This document shows, one piece after another, positions 1-8,436 of a DNA stretch of 64,000 nucleotides. The notes under the pieces are model-generated. The model searched no databases. It saw only the letters and a program-made list of their open reading frames with translations, and was not told where the DNA came from. The position numbers and the translations under genes are program-made. Origin of the DNA: CAG-791 sp963655255. GTDB lineage: Bacteria > Bacillota > Clostridia > Lachnospirales > Lachnospiraceae. How positions within the stretch are numbered: the stretch's first letter is position 1; every line of letters starts with the position of its first letter. The DNA is taken from the NCBI GenBank assembly GCA_963655255.1, contig CAVKEB010000002.1, forward strand, positions 1 through 64,000. Reading direction: 5' to 3'.

Positions 1-171
1 ACCGGCGATTCATAGATTCTTCTCTTGCCAAACAGGGCGCTGAGTGGTAAAAACAGAGACAGCGATTGTATACAATAATTCAAAGTGTGCATCCGCGTTT
101 TTTCGGGTTGTATGAGAGAATCCGGAGAGGCAGCGGATCACGAAGGTACAGCGCGGAAAGGCTGGGAATCG

Positions 172-1464
172 ATGAAAACATACGCGGAGATGTCGAAGGA
201 AGAGCTCCTGAAGGAAAAGGAGTCTCTGGAACAGCAGTTTAAAGAGGTGGAGGCAAAAGGCCTGAACCTGAACATGGCGAGAGGAAAGCCGTCGGAAGCA
301 CAGCTCAATCTGTCCAACGGATTGATGGATGTTCTGAATTCGGACAGTTATTTCAATGATGAAACCGGAACGGACTGCAGAAACTACGGAATCGGAGAGG
401 GAATCCCGGAAGCGAAGCGTCTGATGGGCGAGATGTCCGAGGTGGATCCGGATGACATGATCATCTTCGGCAATTCTTCGCTGAATATCATGTTTGATAC
501 TGTTTCCCGTTCTTATTCGCACGGCGTGTGCGGCAATACTCCCTGGTGCAAGCTGGACAACTGGAAGTTCCTCTGCCCGGTTCCCGGATATGACCGCCAC
601 TTCAAGATTACCGAATTCTTCGGCGCGGAGATGATCAATATCCCGATGACGCCGGAAGGACCGGATATGGATCTGGTGGAGCAGTATGTCAACAACGATC
701 CTTCCGTCAAGGGCATCTGGTGTGTTCCGAAATATTCCAATCCGCAGGGCTACAGCTATTCGGACGAAACGGTACGCCGGTTCGCTGCGCTGACTCCGGC
801 GGCACCGGATTTCCGGATTTACTGGGACAATGCCTATTCCATCCATCATCTGTATGACGATCCGGCACATCAGGACGTGATTCTGGAAATTCTGGATGAG
901 TGCCGTGCGGCAGGACATCCGGACATTGTGTATAAGTTTATTTCCACTTCAAAGGTGACGTTCCCGGGCTCCGGTCTTGCAGCACTGGCATCCTCGAAGA
1001 CGAATCTGGACGACATCCGCAAGTTCATGTCTGTTCAGACCATTGGACACGACAAGCTGAATCAGCTGCGTCATGTCCGTTTCTTCGGCAATATGGCGAA
1101 TATGCATGCGCACATGTCGAAGCATGCCGCGATTCTCCGTCCAAAGTTTGAGGCTGTGGAGGAGATTTTTGAGAAAGAGCTGGGCGGCCTTGAGATCGGA
1201 ACCTGGACAAAGCCGAACGGAGGATACTTTATTTCCTTTGATTCTCTGGACGGATGCGCGAAGGCAATCGTTGCAAAATGCGCGGATGCCGGCGTGAAGC
1301 TGACTCCTGCAGGTGCAACCTATCCTTATGGAAAGGATCCGCACGACAGCAATATCCGCATTGCACCGTCCTTCCCGCCGCTGGATGAGCTGAAGGTTGC
1401 GGCAAATGTCTTCACGATGGCGGTGAAGCTGGTCAGCATCGACAAGCTTCTGGAGACGAAGTAA
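172..1464 (+). CDS. Class I aminotransferase, aspartate aminotransferase (type Ic) family
   Basis: A 430-residue fold-type I PLP enzyme, the usual length for the aspartate aminotransferase subgroup of PF12897. Visible motifs are NPQG at about residues 190-193, the cofactor-binding DNAY at 219-222 and the Schiff-base lysine in STSK at residue 261. By family it should transfer an amino group between an amino acid, probably aspartate, and 2-oxoglutarate in the cytoplasm. An in-frame start lies at 85, but the ATG at 172 has AAAGG ten bases upstream and begins where homologues do. It stands alone and ends before a strong terminator. The family is clear; the exact substrate is inferred. Confidence 0.88.
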   Translation: MKTYAEMSKEELLKEKESLEQQFKEVEAKGLNLNMARGKPSEAQLNLSNGLMDVLNSDSYFNDETGTDCRNYGIGEGIPEAKRLMGEMSEVDPDDMIIFGNSSLNIMFDTVSRSYSHGVCGNTPWCKLDNWKFLCPVPGYDRHFKITEFFGAEMINIPMTPEGPDMDLVEQYVNNDPSVKGIWCVPKYSNPQGYSYSDETVRRFAALTPAAPDFRIYWDNAYSIHHLYDDPAHQDVILEILDECRAAGHPDIVYKFISTSKVTFPGSGLAALASSKTNLDDIRKFMSVQTIGHDKLNQLRHVRFFGNMANMHAHMSKHAAILRPKFEAVEEIFEKELGGLEIGTWTKPNGGYFISFDSLDGCAKAIVAKCADAGVKLTPAGATYPYGKDPHDSNIRIAPSFPPLDELKVAANVFTMAVKLVSIDKLLETK

Positions 1465-1501
1465 CCCTTCAAAAAATGGCGGAACCGAGAGGTTCCCATG
1501 T

Positions 1502-1556
1502 AAAAAAAGCAGCACAGGCTTTCGATTCTGAGAATGAGAGCCTGTGCTGCTTTTTT
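1502..1556. terminator. Bidirectional intrinsic terminator
   Basis: A perfect 12-bp stem (1509-1520 with 1539-1550) is flanked by an A tract (1502-1508) and a T tract (1551-1556). It can therefore stop transcription from the aminotransferase on the plus strand and from the AAA ATPase gene on the minus strand. Confidence 0.93.
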
Positions 1557-1568
1557 ATAACCTGTGGT

Positions 1569-3524
1569 TTACGCTCCGAGGATTCTGCGTGCCATGGAAG
1601 CATCGCAGAGCACATGAGAGATTCCCGCGGTTTCAATCTGGTACAGCGCGTTGGCGGCAAGATGTTCGGCGGCCTGCTCGAGGTCGCGGACACCGGGTCT
1701 GCCCTGATAGTGAGAGACAATGACCTGAACGGCCTCCGGCGTGACTGACAGCTCTGCGGAATTCATGCCCATGCGCCGGAGCACCTTCGGGAGAGAGAAG
1801 TCCGTGAAAATCGTCGCCTTCTCTTCCGGGGTGTAGTCCGGGATGTCGATGACGGCAAAACGAGTGAGAAGCGGATCCGAAATCCGGCTCTTGTCGTTGG
1901 CCGTGGCAATGGGGTAGACCCCGCCGGTCGGGATGACGCATTCAATATAATTGTCCGTATAGCCGAGATTATCCAGCAGTGTTAACAGTGCATCTGCGGG
2001 ATTTCCGGAGGAAGAGGCGCTCTCCGCCTTGTCCAGCTCATTGATGATGAACACGAGGTTGGAAGCTCCCGCCTGCGAGAATGCCTCCATAATCCGGCCC
2101 GGCTTTGCGTTGGAATAGACGCGCGGACTGCCGGTCAGTGCCTCGGAATCGTGAATGGTACTCATATCCAGAGCGGTCCACGGAAGCTTCAGAATCCGGG
2201 CAACCGCATAGGCAATCTGGGACTTTCCGGTTCCGGCGGGGCCGACGAGAAGGAGACCGTAGGCGGGCAGCGTGTGTGTCCGGTTGATCTGAATGATGGT
2301 TTCAATGACACGCTGCTTGACGGCCTCCATGCCGTAGAGCTCCTCGTCCAGAATCCGGCGGGCTTCCACGGGATCAATGGATTCAAAATAACTGCCCTTC
2401 CACTGAATGTTCAGCATCAGAGACAGCGCACGCTGGGCGTGGCGCTTCTCCTCCGGGCTGATGGTATCGGTCTTGACCAGGGCAATGTTGCGGTGCGCCC
2501 AGCTCAGAATATCCGGCGGGAGCGTATCTCCGGCACAGCGGAGAAAATCAATCATGCTGGCCATATCGGTGAGCAGCATGTGATCGTCCCGGTCCGGTTC
2601 CTCTTCGGGCCGGTCCTCCGGGATGCCTCCGGCCAGGAGCCTTCGGATGAGAAGCTGCAGGAAGCTGTCATTGGCACTCTGCAGGGTGTCGTTCCCGTTG
2701 GGATCCTTGGCGTGAATCTTATAGACGGCATAACCGTCTCCGCAGGCCTGCCCGGACAGTGTGACGTAGATGTGATTCTCTCCAAGCCAGGAAAGGAGCT
2801 TTACGAAACGTTTGTCGAGTTTCTGAATGGGTACGATATGCAGGGCATCGGAGCGGCATTCAAATGCCGTCCGGCGCTCCGGATTGGTAAAGTCGCCGTC
2901 CTGATGGTGATGAAGAACGTGCTCCGGGTCTGCGAGAACCAGAATCGGGTGCTCCGGGGATGCCGTGTGGCAGGCGGAGAGAATCAGCTGATAGGAAGGC
3001 GCAGCCGGCGTGGAAGCATCGGCTGATTCGGACGCCTCCGCAGGAGCTTCCTCTTTCGGTGAAACCGCAGAGCCTGCAGCCTCCCGGGATGCTCCGGCGG
3101 TGACAGCGGACTGCGGCTTTGCCCGCCGCAGATCAGGATCGGGAGAGGCCGCGGCTTTTTCCTGCGAAGAGGCCGCGGCGGCATTGTCGGAACCCGGGAC
3201 CTCCCGGCCGGATGGCTTTGCTCCGGAAGCAAGGACCGCGGAGAGAAGAGCAAGCGGTCCCTCGGCGTCTCCTGCCGCGACCGGGGAAGAGCCGGATTCT
3301 CCGGCTGACGGTGAACGTTTGCCTGCGGGAGTCCCGAGCGGCTCAATGACACCGATGCCGCGGTAGGTGTCCAGAATGGAATCCAGCTCGGCGTCGCTGA
3401 GCGTTCCGCCGACATCCGAGGAAACGGCGCTCCAGAAGGAGAGAATGTCCTCCTTCCCTTTTTCATCCAGTAAATGTGAGAACTGCAGGCCATTGGCCCG
3501 CAGTACATCTTCAAAATCTGCCAT
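1569..3524 (-). CDS. Lon-like AAA+ ATPase lacking a protease domain
   Basis: A 651-residue protein. Residues 1-60 form a short acidic domain and about 65-180 are low-complexity Ala/Pro/Ser/Glu linker. A middle domain is unrecognised, and the C-terminal 240 residues are an AAA+ module closest to Lon (YGMEAVK entry motif, Walker A GPAGTGKS near residue 428, sensor IATAN, arginine LLTRF). It ends after the small ATPase subdomain, with no Ser-Lys peptidase. The Walker B motif reads FIINELDK where Lon has an aspartate, so the Mg-binding acid is Asn. The ATG at 3524 has AGGAG six bases upstream; a longer reading to 3605 does not. The role is unknown, perhaps a remodeller or unfoldase. Confidence 0.78.
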   Translation of the reverse strand: MADFEDVLRANGLQFSHLLDEKGKEDILSFWSAVSSDVGGTLSDAELDSILDTYRGIGVIEPLGTPAGKRSPSAGESGSSPVAAGDAEGPLALLSAVLASGAKPSGREVPGSDNAAAASSQEKAAASPDPDLRRAKPQSAVTAGASREAAGSAVSPKEEAPAEASESADASTPAAPSYQLILSACHTASPEHPILVLADPEHVLHHHQDGDFTNPERRTAFECRSDALHIVPIQKLDKRFVKLLSWLGENHIYVTLSGQACGDGYAVYKIHAKDPNGNDTLQSANDSFLQLLIRRLLAGGIPEDRPEEEPDRDDHMLLTDMASMIDFLRCAGDTLPPDILSWAHRNIALVKTDTISPEEKRHAQRALSLMLNIQWKGSYFESIDPVEARRILDEELYGMEAVKQRVIETIIQINRTHTLPAYGLLLVGPAGTGKSQIAYAVARILKLPWTALDMSTIHDSEALTGSPRVYSNAKPGRIMEAFSQAGASNLVFIINELDKAESASSSGNPADALLTLLDNLGYTDNYIECVIPTGGVYPIATANDKSRISDPLLTRFAVIDIPDYTPEEKATIFTDFSLPKVLRRMGMNSAELSVTPEAVQVIVSHYQGRPGVRDLEQAAEHLAANALYQIETAGISHVLCDASMARRILGA

Positions 3525-3609
3525 AATCTGCTCCTGATGTCTGCTCCTCCACAGCGGTTCTGCTTTTCGGACTGGGAAGCGCTTTGCAAATTGTAGCTGC
3601 AGCATGAAA

Positions 3610-3633
3610 TCTGCCCGGTGATCACCCGGCAGA
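3610..3633. other. 24-bp near-perfect palindrome
   Basis: The two halves of TCTGCCCGGTGATCACC and its continuation are complementary apart from one symmetric mismatch pair. It lies downstream of the esterase stop and upstream of the AAA ATPase start (minus strand). It could be an operator or a poor terminator; no long T run follows. Confidence 0.4.
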
Positions 3634-3690
3634 CCGATGAAAGCGGCAACGCGGCGGACGCGGAGTTATAAAGCCGATAAATCCGTCTGC

Positions 3691-5022
3691 TTATTTCAGA
3701 AGATCCATCCCGACGTCATAGGAATTCCCGTTTACGGCGTCCATGAGCCAGCCGGCCATGGTGACGCCGCCATGTGTGGGCACATAAAAATAAGGCTGGC
3801 GGACTGCCGTATGGATCGTTCCCATCTGTGCTTTGGTAAACAGCGGATTCACCCAGTTGTTGATGAAAAACGCAAAGGACGGATCCAGCTCGCGGAGCCA
3901 GTGCACCATATTCTTCAGCTGGCGGTAATACGCGCCGCGGACACCGGCATTGGTCTTGTAGACCTTGTTGGTCATATCATTGTAAAACGTGGAGAGCAGG
4001 TAGTCATGCGTGGAACTCGCGTAGAGGAGGCGGAAACGCCCCGGGTGAGACGTAAGCAGCGCATGATACCAGTCATAGGTAATGTTCGGCGTCTCGAGAG
4101 GCTCCCAGACAGACGGATCCGCGCCCCAGAAGTCGCGCGCGATGGATTTCCAGTCGCGGCACAGAAGCTGCGCGCTGTCGGAGAACAGCGTGATGTCCGG
4201 GACCTCCGGATACCAGCGGTCCGCGATTTTACGGGCAACGGCGGGAACGGCAAACGCCCCGGCGGAGTCCCCGGCAACGAGAAGCTTTTCGGGAGCCGGG
4301 AAGAATGTTTTGCAGACGGCCAGAGCGGCATCCACATTGGCGGATCCGCGGCAGTGAAGAATCTGAGGATTTCCTTCTTCATCCGTGTAAGGAACGTCCC
4401 TGTTTCCAACATGGAAATCACCTGTTGTGTAAGGAATGACGAGAAAATTCCAGTCGCGGAACGGATTATGAGTGGATTCTGTATCGGTAATTCCGATATT
4501 GATGTTCATGATCTGCGTAAAGGGCCGCAGATTGTTCCAGTAAAAATTCGGTTCACCCGCAGCCACTCTGGCTCCGGTGACCGGCCTTGCAGCCGTGAAG
4601 TCGTTCCATGCAACACCGCCGCCGGACAGGAAAATGACAAGATTCGGGATGGTCCCCGTTTGCAGATACGCGTGGAATTCGGAACCATCACCGGACACAG
4701 CATCCGGGAGGGGGATTTGGTACCAGGTGCCGGGGACCGCCTCCCCGGTAAGAACCGGGGCTTCCTGACGGTGTTCAATGAAGGTACCGATGGAGTTCTC
4801 GACGAAGCTCCCCGCATTGGAGGCGAGCTTCTCCGCGGCCTCCCTGTTCCGCTCGAGAACTTCCCGGTTGCGTTCGCGGAGTTTTTCAGCGGTTTCTCTG
4901 CTGCGGGCATGGCGTTTCTCCTGGACTTCCTTGTTGTGCTCACGGAGTTTTTCGGCGAGTTCTCGGTTGCGTTCATGAAGTTTTTCAATGGGATCGGTGT
5001 GATTTCTGGTTTCCTCGGACAT
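3691..5022 (-). CDS. Pectinacetylesterase-like alpha/beta hydrolase with N-terminal coiled coil
   Basis: A 443-residue protein. Residues 10-65 are a charged heptad-type coiled coil built from repeats of ERNRE and EKLRE. Residues 95-443 resemble the pectinacetylesterase/Notum family: oxyanion motif GGGVAW (134-139), the IPYTTGDFHVG segment (196-206), nucleophile Ser253 in GDSAG, and a late THGG histidine. It should hydrolyse a carboxylic ester. No signal peptide is seen, so it is probably cytoplasmic or membrane-associated through the coiled coil. The start at 5022 is fixed by AAGGGGAG just upstream. Its neighbours, an acyltransferase and a membrane protein, suggest an acyl-ester pathway, but the substrate is unknown. 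Confidence 0.8.
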   Translation of the reverse strand: MSEETRNHTDPIEKLHERNRELAEKLREHNKEVQEKRHARSRETAEKLRERNREVLERNREAAEKLASNAGSFVENSIGTFIEHRQEAPVLTGEAVPGTWYQIPLPDAVSGDGSEFHAYLQTGTIPNLVIFLSGGGVAWNDFTAARPVTGARVAAGEPNFYWNNLRPFTQIMNINIGITDTESTHNPFRDWNFLVIPYTTGDFHVGNRDVPYTDEEGNPQILHCRGSANVDAALAVCKTFFPAPEKLLVAGDSAGAFAVPAVARKIADRWYPEVPDITLFSDSAQLLCRDWKSIARDFWGADPSVWEPLETPNITYDWYHALLTSHPGRFRLLYASSTHDYLLSTFYNDMTNKVYKTNAGVRGAYYRQLKNMVHWLRELDPSFAFFINNWVNPLFTKAQMGTIHTAVRQPYFYVPTHGGVTMAGWLMDAVNGNSYDVGMDLLK

Positions 5023-5114
5023 CGCAGTCTCCCCTTTTTCTGAAAAAAGTATTAGGACGGATGAATGCCTTTCACAGAAAGGCACACAGATAAAAGAGAA
5101 TCTGTCCGCAGCCC

Positions 5115-5771
5115 CTACAAACTGAACCACTTTCCCGCGGCGCTTTTCAGATCCCGCAGACGGAAAATAACAACGGCGGCTCCCAGCGCCAGCAGGAGGA
5201 ACATGCTGATGACGGCCGGAGCGGGGCACGGATTGATCTTAAGGTGCAGCGCAATCATCTGGAGGAAAGAGAGAAGAATGTTCCAGACCAGATACATAAT
5301 ATAGGTTTCCAGCGCGAGCCGGGTTGTTTTGCCGATGATAACCGTTGCCACGGCCATCGCGATGAAGAGCGCCGGGATGACCCAGGCGACGGACCAGCCG
5401 TGCATCCCGGTTTTCCAGTCGAGAAAGACCGTGATCAGCATCAGAATGTAGATCTGCACGACAATCATCTTCATGATGTTATTGCGAAACCACATGGCAA
5501 TCCAAAGGTCTGCCCAGGAGATGACGGCAGCCAGACCAATGATGGTAATCCAGGGCTGCGGACCGGTAAAATACCGGACAAGCCCCATGCTGAGTTCCAG
5601 AAGAACCAGAATGAAGGTGCAGATCCGGAAAAAGGACAAGGTGCTGACCTTCGGCTTTGCCAGAACCGGGAAGGGATTTTCCTCCGGCGTGCCCTGAAGC
5701 TGTCCCTGACACAGGGGGCAGCAGGTCTTGTGACCGCGGATCGTTATTTTACATTTCGGACAGTATTGCAT
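5115..5771 (-). CDS. Zinc-ribbon multipass membrane protein, DUF6320-like
   Basis: A 218-residue protein that opens with a four-cysteine zinc ribbon (CPKC at 4-7, CPLC at 18-21) followed by about six hydrophobic segments between residues 47 and 200. The layout fits the DUF6320 group, which I recall near acyltransferase genes in Clostridia, as here. It probably sits in the cytoplasmic membrane with the ribbon inside. It lies between the esterase and acyltransferase genes on the same strand, with short gaps that suggest an operon. The function is not established; a scaffold or substrate channel for the acyltransferase is only a guess. Confidence 0.7.
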   Translation of the reverse strand: MQYCPKCKITIRGHKTCCPLCQGQLQGTPEENPFPVLAKPKVSTLSFFRICTFILVLLELSMGLVRYFTGPQPWITIIGLAAVISWADLWIAMWFRNNIMKMIVVQIYILMLITVFLDWKTGMHGWSVAWVIPALFIAMAVATVIIGKTTRLALETYIMYLVWNILLSFLQMIALHLKINPCPAPAVISMFLLLALGAAVVIFRLRDLKSAAGKWFSL

Positions 5772-5840
5772 GAATTTCTCTCTCTGTTCTCCCGCTCTTT
5801 TCGGATCGCGGGCAGCGGGGATCGTGACGGGTATCTGGAT

Positions 5841-7118
5841 TCAGGCTTCGTCGTAGTCATTGGTGGCAAGCTCCACATCGAGCCCCATTGCAGTCAGCCG
5901 CCGGTAGAAACGGAGCATGACATCATGATTGACAAAACCGGCGACGGATCCGATGCACAGTTTGTCTCCATAGGTCGCAATGGTCACCTGCGTGGAGGGA
6001 GCTGTCATGAAGGCGGCAAAATGGTCAATGTACCCTTCGATTTCCGGAGCCATGCGGATCCGCTCCAGATTGGAGAGGGTTGCCGTGACACCGGTGTGCG
6101 CCCTGGAGAGGAAGTAGGTCAGGACGGGCTCCTTCAGGAACAGCGGGACCACCTTGACGGCATAATTCTCCACCAGCTTGGTGTAGGAATTCATGGCAGC
6201 GGCAACCTTGTCCGGAGTCAGCTGATCCCCGAACGACCTGCGGACATCCTCAATGATGCTCTCCAGAGAACCGTCGTAATCCTTGGCGTTGTACGGAACG
6301 TTAATGACGCCGAAGAAGTTCCGGGCGGTTTCCGACGGGAAGAACTGCCGGAGATTGACCGGAACGCTGATGACGACCGGATGCTTCCGGTCCTGAACCG
6401 TCATGCCGTCCACGACGGCGGCGATGTAGATGGAAGTCAGAAGGACGCCGACGGTTGTGTGATACTGGTGTGCCAGATCCACAAAGGCTCTGGCCGAGAT
6501 GATGCCTTCCAGCAGATGATTGTGCTGATTGTCATCCTTCTCTCCTCTCAGCTGATAGGCCTTCTCAGAGGTCATCTGTTTGAGTTGGGAGCTCTTCATT
6601 TTCTGATAGTAGTGGGCAAAAGCATCGGCTGTCTTCTCGGAAGAAGAGGAAATGTCGGATGCGGCATCCGTGACCTCTGCGTGATGCACGAGGGAGAGAT
6701 ACCGCGTGATCATCTTCCGGAAGAAAACAAAGGCTCCGGTTCCGTCCGCGAGGACATGGAACATTTCCAGATTGATCCGCGCGCCGTGCCAGGTGACGCG
6801 GTAGAGGAGACTCCGCTGCCCGGGAAAATAGAGCGGAGAGAGCGGAGGCTCGCGGTCTTCCGTCACTCGGGCAGTCTCATCCAGACCATCCAGGTAATAC
6901 CAGAAAAGACCCTTGCGGAGGGCACTGTTGAAGTGCGGAAACTCCACGACGGTTTCATTGAGCGCCTGCTGCAGGACGTCCGGCTGAACGGTTTCCTTCA
7001 GCTCACAGACAATCCGGAAAACACGGGTGTCGAAACCGTGTGCGGAGCAGGGGACAATGATCGCTGCGTTATCCAGTTTGTACCATTTTCCGGTACGGGA
7101 ATTCGATGTAGTATTCAT
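5841..7118 (-). CDS. Condensation-domain/alcohol acetyltransferase-like acyltransferase
   Basis: A 425-residue protein with the catalytic HxxxDG motif, seen as HVLADG near residue 117, characteristic of CoA-dependent acyltransferases and NRPS condensation domains. Its length and the LDNAAII-type N-terminus fit the stand-alone alcohol acetyltransferase-like group. It would move an acyl group from CoA or a carrier to a hydroxyl or amine. No good Shine-Dalgarno precedes the ATG, so it may depend on coupling to the AraC gene 42 bp upstream. The paired esterase two genes downstream could run the reverse reaction. The acyl donor and acceptor are unknown. Confidence 0.74.
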   Translation of the reverse strand: MNTTSNSRTGKWYKLDNAAIIVPCSAHGFDTRVFRIVCELKETVQPDVLQQALNETVVEFPHFNSALRKGLFWYYLDGLDETARVTEDREPPLSPLYFPGQRSLLYRVTWHGARINLEMFHVLADGTGAFVFFRKMITRYLSLVHHAEVTDAASDISSSSEKTADAFAHYYQKMKSSQLKQMTSEKAYQLRGEKDDNQHNHLLEGIISARAFVDLAHQYHTTVGVLLTSIYIAAVVDGMTVQDRKHPVVISVPVNLRQFFPSETARNFFGVINVPYNAKDYDGSLESIIEDVRRSFGDQLTPDKVAAAMNSYTKLVENYAVKVVPLFLKEPVLTYFLSRAHTGVTATLSNLERIRMAPEIEGYIDHFAAFMTAPSTQVTIATYGDKLCIGSVAGFVNHDVMLRFYRRLTAMGLDVELATNDYDEA

Positions 7119-7160
7119 AACTCATTATGATAGCATAGGCGGACATAGAAGTGACTGATT

Positions 7161-8027
7161 TCACATGAGTTTCCCCGTCTGGAGTCTGCGGTACTGCGAT
7201 GGTGTAAAGCCCTTTGCCTGCCGGAAAGCCTTGGAAAACGCCGCACTGGAGGAAAAGCCGGAGCGGAAGGCAATTTCCGTGATCGGCATGCGGGCATCCA
7301 TCAGAAGCTTTTCGGACAGCGAGATTCGCTTGGCAATCAGATACTGATAGAAAGACATATCCGTATAGTCGCGGAACAGCCGCTCGAAATAGAATTTGGA
7401 GAAACCGGCCAGAGACGCCATCTCATCCAGCGTGATGTTCTCCGTGCAGTGATCGGAGAGATAGTCGCAGATCTGCTGCATTGCTTCATTGTGCTGGAGA
7501 ACGCGGCCGCGGGAGGAATCGGCGGCTTCCGGGAGAGCCTTCCGGTCACGGGAGATCAGAGAGAGCATTTCCATGGCTCTTGCATAAATGGAGGCCTCGG
7601 TCAGAAGGGGACTCTGCAGATACAGGTCGCGGATTTCCAGGAGGCAGCGATGGATGTCCCTGTGAATGGAAGGGGAATTCTCCGGGGTGATCAGGCAGCA
7701 GGGAGACAGGCGCGAGAGTGCGGTCTCCATGCCGTTGATCTCGCGGAGCGGCGACCAGTTGATCTGGAAAATAATGCGGACGCCTTCCGGAGCGGCGGGC
7801 AGATCGTGAATGGTTCCCGCCCCGATGAAAAGAATGTCGCCCGGCCGCAGTACATAGGTCTCCTTGGGACAAATCGCGGTATAGTTTCCCTTCAGCGGGC
7901 AGAGGATTTCCATATCATTGTGCCAGTGCGGGGGATAATGCTCACACTCATCATTGACATAAAGACGGACATGCGTATCGGTTTTATGATGAACGGTCTC
8001 ATGTGTGCCGATCAGCGTTTCGATCAT
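7161..8027 (-). CDS. AraC-family transcriptional regulator with cupin sensor
   Basis: A 288-residue protein. The N-terminal cupin (residues 10-90, HWHNDMEI motif) is a typical ligand-sensing domain. The C-terminal 100 residues hold two helix-turn-helix motifs (ITLDEMA...GFSKFYF and ITEIAFRSGF) that end in the usual FTPSQYRR. The ATG at 8027 has GGAGGGAG six bases upstream; a TTG further out is unlikely. It is the first gene of the minus-strand acyltransferase cluster and also diverges from the sugar importer at 8437, so it could control either or both. The family is clear; the ligand is unknown. Confidence 0.85.
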   Translation of the reverse strand: MIETLIGTHETVHHKTDTHVRLYVNDECEHYPPHWHNDMEILCPLKGNYTAICPKETYVLRPGDILFIGAGTIHDLPAAPEGVRIIFQINWSPLREINGMETALSRLSPCCLITPENSPSIHRDIHRCLLEIRDLYLQSPLLTEASIYARAMEMLSLISRDRKALPEAADSSRGRVLQHNEAMQQICDYLSDHCTENITLDEMASLAGFSKFYFERLFRDYTDMSFYQYLIAKRISLSEKLLMDARMPITEIAFRSGFSSSAAFSKAFRQAKGFTPSQYRRLQTGKLM

Positions 8028-8436
8028 GGAAAACTCCCTCCGCAATAAATAAACATGGATTCTTGCTCTTAAGCATCATAACGCAAAATAATAAAAATGC
8101 CAGATATAATCTGAAAAACACAGAAAAACTGAGGAAAACGCCATGAAAATGGAATTATGATAAATACAAAGTGCACATTTTCGATATGATAAGATTGTTT
8201 AATTAGTTCAATATGATGCAATGTCAAACGGAAACAGAGCAAGATTTGACAATTATAGAACAACATTCATGACGTTTTTGTGTTCAGTGATTGCTAGGAT
8301 AGTATCAACAACCAATTTCATTTGTCTGTTTTGCAGATGACGGACGGGAAAATCCGGCAGGTTCCGGGAATAATGTCCGGTAAGAAGACAGAACAGAAGA
8401 GGCTTTTGTAGAGAAAGCACACAAAGGGAGGGTAAA
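8028..8436. other. Divergent intergenic region, AT-rich
   Basis: This gap of about 400 bp between the divergent AraC and sugar-importer genes is clearly more AT-rich than its flanks. It holds a perfect TTGACA at 8246-8251 without a convincing -10, and a short inverted repeat CAGAT-ATA-ATCTG at 8101-8113 that could be a regulator site. I could not fix a promoter for either gene. Confidence 0.4.
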
